From the NCBI GenBank assembly GCA_020200995.1, contig JAIVHQ010000024.1:1-14391 (forward strand): DNA of 14,391 bases, read 5' to 3'. Positions within the stretch are counted from its first letter, which is position 1. Each line of letters begins with the position of its first letter. The notes beneath the pieces are model-generated. The model was not told the origin of the DNA. It did not search any database and worked only from the letters and a program-made list of their open reading frames with translations. This document shows, piece by piece, positions 1 to 6,564 of this stretch. The translations under genes were made by a program, and so were the position numbers. The DNA comes from Flavobacteriales bacterium. Its GTDB lineage: Bacteria; Bacteroidota; Bacteroidia; Flavobacteriales_D; Cryomorphaceae.

Positions 1-1701
1 CCTTTCAATGAAGGCACGAAGCTCCTTATTGAACATCAATCGGTCCTGCGGATTGCGGACCGTGAAGAACTGCACCCAGTGGTCGCGCGGAAAAAACACG
101 GGCACCTGTCCCACAAGTTCGAGCTCCTCAGAGTAAAAGGCACCGACGATGGTTCGCGGATTTCGATTCAGCATGTATCTGCCTCCGAGCCTGTATTTCC
201 ACTCCTCGTCCCTGAATCCGTAGGCTACGTGGCCCTCCAGTATCATGTCTTTGCTGAAATCGCTGCTGGTGCGCAACCCGAATTTGGGGCGAAGCCCTTC
301 CACCTGGTTAAAGCTGATAAAGGTGAACATCGGGCCAATCTCCACAGGGCCCACTTGCTTGTAGCCCTGAATCAGGAAGTTGACTATGTCGATGTAGGTG
401 GTAAACCGCGGATTGGTCTTGAGGCTGTCCACCATGTCGTAAATGGCCTGCTCGTTGGTGCTGATCACCTCGTGTCGCGAGCCTTTCCAGAAATCTTTGC
501 TGCGGTCGTTGGCGCTGTCCTGAACGGTTACAAATTCGGCCCCGGAGTAAAATTCATCAGGACGCGGCTCGTTGATCACAAAGTTGCGGTAGGAGGTCAG
601 CTTTCTGCCGTAAAATCCCGTTTCGTTGTTGACAAGAGCAAAATCGGCGATGAGTTTTTCTTTTGTGAGCATCCACACTTCCCGTTCCACTTCGTCGTAT
701 TCGTGTTTTACCTGTAGGTCGGTCACGAAGTTAATATTGGCGCTTTTTAGTATCCGCGCATCGATTTCTTTGACGGCATAGGTGGTATCATTCACCCACA
801 TGTGGCCTTCAAACACCAGTTCGTTTTCATTGCGGGGCAGGAAGTCGAGTTTGTAGCACCACTTGGTGTCGATGAATGCGCTGTCGACGAGGTAGAATTT
901 GTAGAATAAAAGTGCGTAGCTCGAAATGGGGCTTGTGAAATTCTTTCCGAAAATATTGATCGAATTCTCGTAGATGTTCACATCCTGGTACATCTCGCCG
1001 AGAAATTGAGAAATGCTTTCGTTGTTGATTCCTGAAACGTGCGTTCCTTTGATCACCTCTTTTCGATCGCGTGGCTTGCGCCGGTAGTAGTAATCGGAAA
1101 GCGACTCTGTAAGAAAGAAGGGCAGCGACACCTTCTCAGAGGTGGAATCGATATTGTCGAAGATAAAGTCAAAATCTTTGAATACCCGCCGCTTGGTGAA
1201 TTTTTCACTCAGGTTGTTGAGGTCGAATTGGATCTTATTATAGGTCTCGTACTCGTAGGCATCGAGCTTCGCCCTGTTGTTGATGGGTTTGTTTTGGATG
1301 ATACTTCGTAGAATAACATGCGCCGGATTCTCAGCATCTTTTCCACTGATTACCACTTCACCGAGGTTTACCGAACCTTCTTCCAGCTTGAAGTGAATCT
1401 CCTGTGAAACGTCCATATTCACTTTTTTTGCCTGAGGCTTATAGCCCATAAAAGAGGCCATGAGTGAGTCGGTGGCGTAATAAGTGTCTATGGAAAAGTT
1501 GCCATCGATGTCAGAGGTGGTGCCGACCTTGCTGTTTTTGAAAGCCACATTTACGAAAGGCAGCGGCTCACCTGTTTGGGCATCTTTGACACTTCCGGTG
1601 ATCACCGTTTTTTGCGCGAAAGCGCTCCCTGCCGAAATCGCCAAAGCGAAAACAGCAATGAGCAATTTCAAAAGGCGATATGTCGGGGATTTTGTGCACA
1701 T
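1..1701 (-). CDS. Carboxypeptidase-regulatory-like / DUF5686 outer-membrane protein, partial (3' end off window)
   Basis: The minus-strand frame is open from an ATG at 1701-1699 to the left edge (567 codons, no stop), so the C-terminus is missing. An in-frame TGA lies two codons upstream, which fixes this ATG as the first possible start. Residues 1-29 form a signal peptide (hydrophobic LLKLLIAVFALAISA, then SAFA before QK). Residues about 30-115 match the carboxypeptidase D regulatory-like fold (VITGSVKDAQTGEPLPFVNV, later GTTSDIDGNFSI), an N-terminal beta-sandwich common in Bacteroidota surface proteins. After it comes the DUF5686-type region (YEYETYNKIQFDLNNL; SSYALLFYKFYLVDS), followed by beta-strand-rich sequence expected of an outer-membrane barrel. 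Family members are usually around 800-850 aa, so about 250 residues should lie beyond the edge. The molecular function is unknown; outer-membrane location is inferred. The gene follows tatC on the same strand after a 48-bp gap containing two hairpins. Confidence 0.85.
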   Translation of the reverse strand, partial: MCTKSPTYRLLKLLIAVFALAISAGSAFAQKTVITGSVKDAQTGEPLPFVNVAFKNSKVGTTSDIDGNFSIDTYYATDSLMASFMGYKPQAKKVNMDVSQEIHFKLEEGSVNLGEVVISGKDAENPAHVILRSIIQNKPINNRAKLDAYEYETYNKIQFDLNNLSEKFTKRRVFKDFDFIFDNIDSTSEKVSLPFFLTESLSDYYYRRKPRDRKEVIKGTHVSGINNESISQFLGEMYQDVNIYENSINIFGKNFTSPISSYALLFYKFYLVDSAFIDTKWCYKLDFLPRNENELVFEGHMWVNDTTYAVKEIDARILKSANINFVTDLQVKHEYDEVEREVWMLTKEKLIADFALVNNETGFYGRKLTSYRNFVINEPRPDEFYSGAEFVTVQDSANDRSKDFWKGSRHEVISTNEQAIYDMVDSLKTNPRFTTYIDIVNFLIQGYKQVGPVEIGPMFTFISFNQVEGLRPKFGLRTSSDFSKDMILEGHVAYGFRDEEWKYRLGGRYMLNRNPRTIVGAFYSEELELVGQVPVFFPRDHWVQFFTVRNPQDRLMFNKELRAFIER

Positions 1702-1707
1702 ATATCA

Positions 1708-1740
1708 GTGCTTCAGGAAGCACAACCTTCGTCGCAAGGT
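1708..1740 (-). repeat. Two tandem hairpins in the tatC-DUF5686 spacer
   Basis: GTGCTTC-AG-GAAGCAC (1708-1723) has perfect 7-bp arms with a 2-base centre. ACCTT-CGTCGC-AAGGT (1725-1740) has perfect 5-bp arms. Together they fill most of the 48-bp gap between the tatC stop and the DUF5686 start, and the first ends 6 bp before the start codon. Neither is followed by a T-run on the minus strand, so they are not classical terminators. They could be an mRNA processing or translation-control structure; this is inference. Confidence 0.5.
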
Positions 1741-1749
1741 CGTATAAAT

Positions 1750-2427
1750 TTAATGTTGTGCAAGGTCTGTATCCCGCGAATTCTTCACAACGGCCCGTGC
1801 GATATAAATGGATATTTCGTAGAGTATAATCAGCGGCAATGTTACCAAAACCTGGCTCGTGATATCGGGCGGAGTGATGATGGCCGACAGTATGAGCACC
1901 CCGACAATGGCGTGCTTGCGGTATGCGCGCAGCAGTTGTGGAGTCACCAGGCCAAGCCTGGCAAGGGCGTAAACCACGATCGGCAATTGAAATACAAGTC
2001 CGCCCGCCAAAGTGGTGGTCGCCACGGTAGAAATAAATGAATTGAGTGTGATGATGTTTTGCACTTGTTCACTTACGGTGTAATTGCCTAAAAATTGCAC
2101 AGAAAGCGGCGCGATCAGGTAATAACCAAAAAGAACTCCGAGCCCAAAAAGGAGTGACGTGAAAAACACCGTTCCGCGTGCAGTTTTTCGCTCATTGTCC
2201 TTTAGCCCGGGCAGTACAAAAGACCACAACTGATAAAAAACATATGGAAATGACACCACGATACCCGCAATGGCAGAGACCAGAATATGGCTCGAAAACT
2301 GCCCGCTCATGTCGATGTTTTGAAGTTGAAAACTCTGGCTGAAACAAAAAGTATCGTCGAGGCCGAGCTTGAGAGACATGGAGCAGAATGCGCGGTAAGT
2401 CAGAAAGGAAGCGTCTTTCGGCGCCAA
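1750..2427 (-). CDS. tatC: TatC, Sec-independent (twin-arginine) translocase subunit, N-terminally truncated; possibly a pseudogene
   Basis: TatC is the multi-spanning inner-membrane receptor that binds twin-arginine signal peptides on folded proteins. The visible part is clear TatC: APKDASFLTYRAFC (start of the periplasmic loop), SGQFSSHILVS, the FPYVFYQLWSFVLPGL-x3-ER segment, four further hydrophobic regions and the AIITPPDITSQVLV block. The C-terminus is intact. What is missing is the N-terminus: about 45 residues with the cytoplasmic LEELR-type motif and helix 1. The frame can be extended only to RGIVFDKII (2454), where an in-frame TAG (2457-2455) stops it. None of the three minus-strand frames back to recQ encodes a LEELR motif or a membrane helix. 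The only start in the remaining frame is TTG at 2427, with no good ribosome site. Q147 occupies the position of the conserved mid-membrane Glu of E. coli TatC. The body has no internal stops, so the damage is recent or an assembly error. The family call is firm; functionality is doubtful. Confidence 0.85.
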   Translation of the reverse strand: MAPKDASFLTYRAFCSMSLKLGLDDTFCFSQSFQLQNIDMSGQFSSHILVSAIAGIVVSFPYVFYQLWSFVLPGLKDNERKTARGTVFFTSLLFGLGVLFGYYLIAPLSVQFLGNYTVSEQVQNIITLNSFISTVATTTLAGGLVFQLPIVVYALARLGLVTPQLLRAYRKHAIVGVLILSAIITPPDITSQVLVTLPLIILYEISIYIARAVVKNSRDTDLAQH

Positions 2428-2646
2428 AATAATCTTGTCGAAGACAATGCCCCTCTACACACCGTTTTTTAAAGACCTCCTTGCAATATATTATCCTTCG
2501 GGGGCAACATCGCGCGGGGGTGTTCGTATTTTGTGATAATTATTACTTGCACTTAAGTGATATTGTCTTAACTTAATGGTGCGAAATTCAAATGTGCAGG
2601 CAGATACAACCCCTTTAGATTAAGGGTTTTCTTATTGAAAAAGATT
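2428..2646. other. Gene-free stretch between truncated tatC and recQ
   Basis: About 200 bp lie between the tatC remnant and recQ, which point away from each other. This is where the tatC 5' end should be, but no frame encodes it. On the minus strand there is an unused strong Shine-Dalgarno-like GGAGGT (2480-2475) with no start codon at normal spacing. A perfect 10-bp palindrome CACTTAAGTG (2550-2559) sits about 90 bp before recQ and could belong to its control region. I see no clear -7 box for recQ. Confidence 0.5.
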
Positions 2647-4836
2647 ATGATTACTGACACCATTTCTCCCAGGAAAGCATTAAAGAAGTATTTCGGTTTT
2701 ACGAGATTTAAAGGAGAGCAAGAAGCGATCATTGAAAGTGTAATCGACGGTAAAAACACCTTCGTTATCATGCCCACAGGCGGCGGTAAGAGTCTTTGCT
2801 ATCAGCTTCCTGCTCTGATGAGCGAAGGTACGGCAATCGTTGTTTCTCCGCTTATAGCGCTGATGAAGAATCAAGTAGATGCCATTCGGGCCGTGAGCGA
2901 CCACGAAGGTGTGGCACACTTCTTAAATTCATCGCTCAACAAATCAGACATATTAAAGGTGAAAGAAGATGTGACCTCCGGGGTCACCAAACTTCTCTAC
3001 ATGGCGCCCGAGAGCCTCACCAAGCAGGACTATATCGACTTTTTGAGAGAAGCGGGCATTTCTTTTTTCGCCATCGATGAAGCCCACTGTATTTCCGAAT
3101 GGGGCCATGATTTCAGGCCCGAATACAGGCGACTCAAAGCCATTATCGAAGAAATCGCCGATGCTCCGGTCATCGCACTTACCGCTACGGCTACCGAAAA
3201 AGTGCAGCAAGACATTCAAAAGAACCTCGGTATGGTAAATGCCAGGGTCTTTAAAGCATCTTTTAACAGGCCCAATCTTTATTATGAGGTGCGCCCCAAA
3301 AAGGATGTGATTCGCGAAATCATCAAATTCGTGAAGACCATGAGCGGCAAGTCGGGCATCGTGTATTGCCTCAGCCGCAAAAAAGTGGAGGAAGTGGCGG
3401 AGGCACTCCGCGTAAACGGCGTGAAAGCCCTGGCCTATCACGCCGGGATGGATGCCACCATGCGCGCCGGAAACCAGGACGCTTTTCTCAACGAAAATGT
3501 TGATGTGATCGTCGCCACCATTGCGTTCGGAATGGGCATCGACAAGCCTGATGTGCGCTTTGTGATTCACCACGACATCCCCAAGAGCATCGAAAGCTAC
3601 TACCAGGAAACAGGCCGCGCCGGCCGAGATGGCGGGGAAGGGCATTGCCTAGCTTTCTATAGCTACAAAGACATTGAAAAACTGGAGAAATTCCTCCAGG
3701 GCAAGCACGTTTCCGAGATGGAAATAGGTCGACAGCTTCTACAGGAAATCGTTTCTTATGCCGAGACCAGCCTTTGTCGAAGAAAATTCATCTTGCACTA
3801 CTTCGGCGAGGAATTCGACAGCGATCACTGCGTCGATATGTGCGATAACTGCCGCCACCCCAAAGAACATTTTGAAGGCAAAGACGAAGTGAAGTGTATT
3901 CTGGACTGCGTGGTAGAATCAAAAGAGCGCCACAAGTCCAAGCACATGGTCAACATACTCCTCGGTGAGGAAACCAACGAGGTGAAAACCTACAAGGACG
4001 ACGAGCTGAAATGTTTCGGTGCAGGTGCTGAGCGCGACGAGAAATTCTGGACTGCCACCGTTCGACAAACCATTGTGCTGGGACTGCTCCGCAAGGATGT
4101 CGAAACCTACGGTGTTTTGAAAATCACCGAAGCCGGAATGAAATTTAGGAAGAAGCCCGTATCTGTAAAGCTTGTCAAAGAGCAGGATTACAGCGATGTA
4201 GACGATGTGGCTGATTTCAACGGGCGCGATATGGCGCGCTCAGCTGCTGATGAAGTCCTGTACCGAATGCTCGAGAAACTCAGGGATCAAATCAGTAACA
4301 AAGAGTCGCTCCCCGGTTATGTGATTTTTCAGGATCCTTCTCTTCAGGAGATGGCGATTCAATACCCCACCACCCTTGAAGAACTCACGCAGATATCGGG
4401 AGTGGGAATGGGAAAGGCCCGGAAATTCGGTAAACCTTTTGTGGATTTGATCGCCAGGTATGTTGACGACAATGAGATTGAGCGGATGCAGGATTTTGTG
4501 GTGAAATCTGTGGTCAACAAGTCGGGCCTCAAGGTGCACATTATCCAAAACATCGACCGAAAGGTGCCCCTCGACGACATCGCCGGGGCCAAGGGCAAAG
4601 ACATGGATTACGTGATCACTGAAATAGAAGCGATTGTAGGTGCCGGAACCAAGGTCAACATCGACTACTACATCAACGACATGCTCGATGAAGACGAACA
4701 ATCAGACATCTACGAGTACTTCATGGAGGCAAAGAATGATGAGATCGGTGCGGCCTATGATGAATTTGATGGTGACTTTACCGAAGAGCAGCTTCGGTTG
4801 ATGAGGATTAAGTTTATGAGCGAAGTCGCCAACTAG
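2647..4836 (+). CDS. recQ: ATP-dependent DNA helicase RecQ (Bacteroidota long form)
   Basis: A 3'-5' superfamily-2 DNA helicase for recombination and fork repair. Numbered from the ATG (729 aa): Walker A TGGGKS at 44-49, the SPLIALMKNQV motif, DEAH box at 144-147 (IDEAHCISEWGHDFRPEYR), SAT-like ALTATAT, FGMGIDKPDVR, and arginine-finger motif QETGRAGRDG near 320-330. The RecQ zinc domain follows with Cys377, Cys395, Cys399 and Cys402; its spacing is C-x3-C-x2-C. Then come winged-helix sequence and an HRDC domain (about 535-607; VIFQDPSLQEMA, SGVGMGKARKFG). An extra acidic C-terminal region of about 110 residues follows, as I remember from Bacteroidota RecQ proteins. An in-frame TTG at 2635 would add four residues (MKKI) and has AAGGG upstream; I prefer the ATG, but the choice is uncertain. 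It converges on the M20 gene across a 351-bp structured spacer. Full length, no frameshift. Confidence 0.96.
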   Translation: MITDTISPRKALKKYFGFTRFKGEQEAIIESVIDGKNTFVIMPTGGGKSLCYQLPALMSEGTAIVVSPLIALMKNQVDAIRAVSDHEGVAHFLNSSLNKSDILKVKEDVTSGVTKLLYMAPESLTKQDYIDFLREAGISFFAIDEAHCISEWGHDFRPEYRRLKAIIEEIADAPVIALTATATEKVQQDIQKNLGMVNARVFKASFNRPNLYYEVRPKKDVIREIIKFVKTMSGKSGIVYCLSRKKVEEVAEALRVNGVKALAYHAGMDATMRAGNQDAFLNENVDVIVATIAFGMGIDKPDVRFVIHHDIPKSIESYYQETGRAGRDGGEGHCLAFYSYKDIEKLEKFLQGKHVSEMEIGRQLLQEIVSYAETSLCRRKFILHYFGEEFDSDHCVDMCDNCRHPKEHFEGKDEVKCILDCVVESKERHKSKHMVNILLGEETNEVKTYKDDELKCFGAGAERDEKFWTATVRQTIVLGLLRKDVETYGVLKITEAGMKFRKKPVSVKLVKEQDYSDVDDVADFNGRDMARSAADEVLYRMLEKLRDQISNKESLPGYVIFQDPSLQEMAIQYPTTLEELTQISGVGMGKARKFGKPFVDLIARYVDDNEIERMQDFVVKSVVNKSGLKVHIIQNIDRKVPLDDIAGAKGKDMDYVITEIEAIVGAGTKVNIDYYINDMLDEDEQSDIYEYFMEAKNDEIGAAYDEFDGDFTEEQLRLMRIKFMSEVAN

Positions 4837-4838
4837 CG

Positions 4839-4975
4839 GCTGTCCATAAAGTCCATTCTCGGCGTTGCACTTGGCTTGAAAACAGTCATTGACTAAGGTC
4901 AACTCCTTGTTTTTCAATCCTGCGTGCGCCTTGATAATGAACTTTCTGAATCAGCCTCTTGACTCTATGGACAGA
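4839..4975. repeat. Nested imperfect palindrome with terminal inverted repeats, MITE/REP-like candidate
   Basis: The ends are GCTGTCCATAAAGTC (4839-4853) and GACTCTATGGACAGA (4961-4975), which are reverse complements at 13 of 15 positions. Inside are further matched arms: GGCG (4861-4864) with CGCC (4927-4930), TTGAAAACA (4876-4884) with TGTTTTTCAA (4908-4917), and a central perfect hairpin TTGAC-TAAG-GTCAA (4889-4902). The inner pairs share a centre near 4895, while the outer pair is offset by an unpaired segment on the right. No target-site duplication is visible at the two ends. A non-autonomous mobile repeat or a bidirectional transcript-end structure both fit. Confidence 0.5.
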
Positions 4976-5063
4976 CATTGATCAGTGAGCGTCCATTCCA
5001 TACACACTTGCTCAGCCGGATTTCTGACCTGAAAGACACTATTAGTAAGCGGTTCAATTTCTG

Positions 5064-5150
5064 CGTCACTCAGACGAAGGCTCTGACTTGAGTGACGGGA
5101 ATTCTAACCGGGTATCCCGAATTGAAGTCCGTTCACAAAGCCAAGCGGAC
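5064..5150. repeat. Run of three hairpins downstream of the M20 gene
   Basis: CGTCACTCA (5064-5072) and TGAGTGACG (5089-5097) are perfect 9-bp arms with 16 bases between. CGGG-TAT-CCCG (5109-5119) is flanked by AATTC (5100-5104) and AATT (5120-5123), extending the stem with a TAAC bulge. GTCCG (5127-5131) pairs with CGGAC (5146-5150). The same CGGAC can instead pair with a second GTCCG at 5182-5186, so two folds compete. None has a U-run, so the terminator role is uncertain. Confidence 0.45.
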
Positions 5151-5187
5151 GATTAAGTGCGCATTACATGGCCACCAATGTGTCCGT

Positions 5188-6384
5188 CTACACTTCGTAT
5201 TCATTCACCGCTTTGGCAGCCAGCCAGGCCATCATCGACGCGCCCGTTTTCAGGGAGTTTTCATCCACGTCGAAGCGGCTTGTGTGGAGCGGAGCGCCAA
5301 TCTTTTTTTCAGTATTCGAAGTTCCGAGCCTGTAGAAGCACGCAGGAACTGCCTGCGCGAAGTAGGCGAAATCTTCAGCCGTCATTCGCATGTCGAGGTC
5401 GTGCACCATTTCTTCGCCCAACAATTCGATTGCGGCCTCTTTGCACATGACCGTTAGTGATTCGTCGTTCACGAGGCAGGGGTACCCCTTTCTGATTTCC
5501 AGGTCAGCCGAACCGCCCATGGATTTGGTGAGGTCGTGCACCAGTTCAGTAATAGCTTCGTGCATTTCGGCCCTGACAGTTTCGTCCATCGCGCGCATGG
5601 TTCCTTCCATTACTACCTTGTCGGGAATGATGTTGGTTGCACCGGCGGCGGTGACCTTTCCGATACTCAATACCGTGGGTACGGTGGGAAGCGCCCGCCT
5701 GCTCACCACTTGCTGAAGCGCCGTGATGAGGTGGGCTGCGATCACCACCGGGTCGATATTTTTGTGCGGCAGCGCTGCGTGTCCGCCTTTTCCGTGAACG
5801 GTGATATACAGCTCATCGGCAGAGGCCATGTACATCCCGCCGCGCATGCCTACATGGCCCACTTCCATATCGGGATACACGTGTTGCCCGAAAATGAGCT
5901 CAACATCAGGGGCTTTGAGCACTCCATCAGCGATCATGATCGAGGCACCACCCGGGATGCGTTCTTCGGCCGGCTGGAAAATTAATTTTACAGCACCGAG
6001 AAGTTCAGGTTCTACTGCTTTGAGCGCCAGGGCAGCTCCGAGGAGGCAGGTGGTGTGTACGTCGTGGCCACAGGCGTGCATCACTCCTTCGTTGCGGGAG
6101 GTGTACTCGGTTTGATTTTCCTCAAATATGGGCAGGGCGTCCATGTCGCCTCTGAGTGCCACTGTCTTTCCCTTTTTAGGGTCGCCGATGAGGGCCGTAA
6201 TTCCGTAACCGCCGATGCCTTCAGTACATTCGATTCCGTGTTCGCGAAGTGTTTTTGCGACAAAAGCTGCGGTTTCTTTTTCTTGAAAAGAGAGTTCGGG
6301 ATGGGCGTGTAGGTGCCTTCGAATGGCCCTGAGGGATTCAAAGTGCTCTCCTGTTGACTGTACGATGCGGTCTTTGATGGTCAC
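5188..6384 (-). CDS. M20D-family metal-dependent amidohydrolase (N-acyl-amino-acid / hippurate hydrolase-like)
   Basis: This 398-aa cytosolic hydrolase resembles HipO-type aminoacylases, which cleave N-acyl amino acids or related amides using two metal ions; the exact substrate cannot be read from sequence. Near the start is LRAIRRHLHAHPELSFQE (about 18-35). RGDMDALP lies at 78-85. The metal ligands of the family are present: Cys105 and His107 in HACGHD, Glu140/Glu141 in QPAEER, His168 in GQHV, and His367 in PLHTSRFD. The small dimerisation domain carries GKGGHAALPH (198-207). Length is normal. The start is a GTG at 6384; an in-frame stop lies a few codons upstream, and the start sits the usual distance before the HLHAHPELS motif. 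The gene lies on the same strand as the TolB-like gene, 180 bp downstream of its stop, and is convergent with recQ. Confidence 0.92.
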   Translation of the reverse strand: MTIKDRIVQSTGEHFESLRAIRRHLHAHPELSFQEKETAAFVAKTLREHGIECTEGIGGYGITALIGDPKKGKTVALRGDMDALPIFEENQTEYTSRNEGVMHACGHDVHTTCLLGAALALKAVEPELLGAVKLIFQPAEERIPGGASIMIADGVLKAPDVELIFGQHVYPDMEVGHVGMRGGMYMASADELYITVHGKGGHAALPHKNIDPVVIAAHLITALQQVVSRRALPTVPTVLSIGKVTAAGATNIIPDKVVMEGTMRAMDETVRAEMHEAITELVHDLTKSMGGSADLEIRKGYPCLVNDESLTVMCKEAAIELLGEEMVHDLDMRMTAEDFAYFAQAVPACFYRLGTSNTEKKIGAPLHTSRFDVDENSLKTGASMMAWLAAKAVNEYEV

Positions 6385-6484
6385 TATTGGCTTATTTTAT
6401 TTTATGTTGTAATTTAAAGACGGCGAAGATCGTGACAGGAAACTTGAAAATACTTGTTGGCCGTAACACGACATGGCGATTCTG

Positions 6485-6552
6485 AGTTTTTTGCGGAAGC
6501 TCCCCCCGCAATGCTCGCATAGTTACCAAAGCAATGCGGAAAGAAGCTTTGG
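6485..6552. repeat. Overlapping inverted repeats between the TolB-like and M20 genes
   Basis: CCAAAGC (6526-6532) and GCTTTGG (6546-6552) are perfect 7-bp arms, starting 13 bp past the TolB-like stop codon on the minus strand. CCGCAATGC (6506-6514) and GCAATGCGG (6531-6539) match except at the central base. TTGCGG (about 6490-6496) pairs with CCGCAA (6506-6511). The stems share bases and so compete. No T-run follows on the minus strand. This is likely the 3'-end region of the TolB-like transcript; the rest of the 180-bp gap shows an AT-rich leader for the M20 gene and nothing else clear. Confidence 0.4.
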
Positions 6553-6564
6553 CCTCCTCACCTC

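Larger units (their letters stand above)
4837..5187. other. Gene-free, inverted-repeat-rich spacer between convergent recQ and M20 gene
   Basis: This 351-bp stretch carries no convincing gene. The left part (4839-4975) is a nested imperfect palindrome and the right part (5064-5186) holds a series of hairpins; both are listed separately. There is no U-rich terminator of the usual type on either strand. Since two genes end here, some of these structures may end or stabilise transcripts. Confidence 0.6.

Noticed and set aside
2447..2536. Short plus-strand frame MPLYTPFFKDLLAIYY... of 29 codons between tatC and recQ
   Set aside because: It overlaps the tatC remnant on the other strand, lacks a ribosome site and matches nothing I recognise. 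I considered a tatC or neighbouring-gene relic but cannot support it.
2953..3645. Long minus-strand frame (230 codons) inside recQ
   Set aside because: It lies wholly within the conserved helicase core of recQ and its product is unlike any known family; a shadow frame.
4839..4975. Reading the palindromic element as a decayed transposase (plus-strand frame with two stops)
   Set aside because: The conceptual peptide has no DDE or other transposase motif that I can see, and the length is too short; kept only as a repeat.
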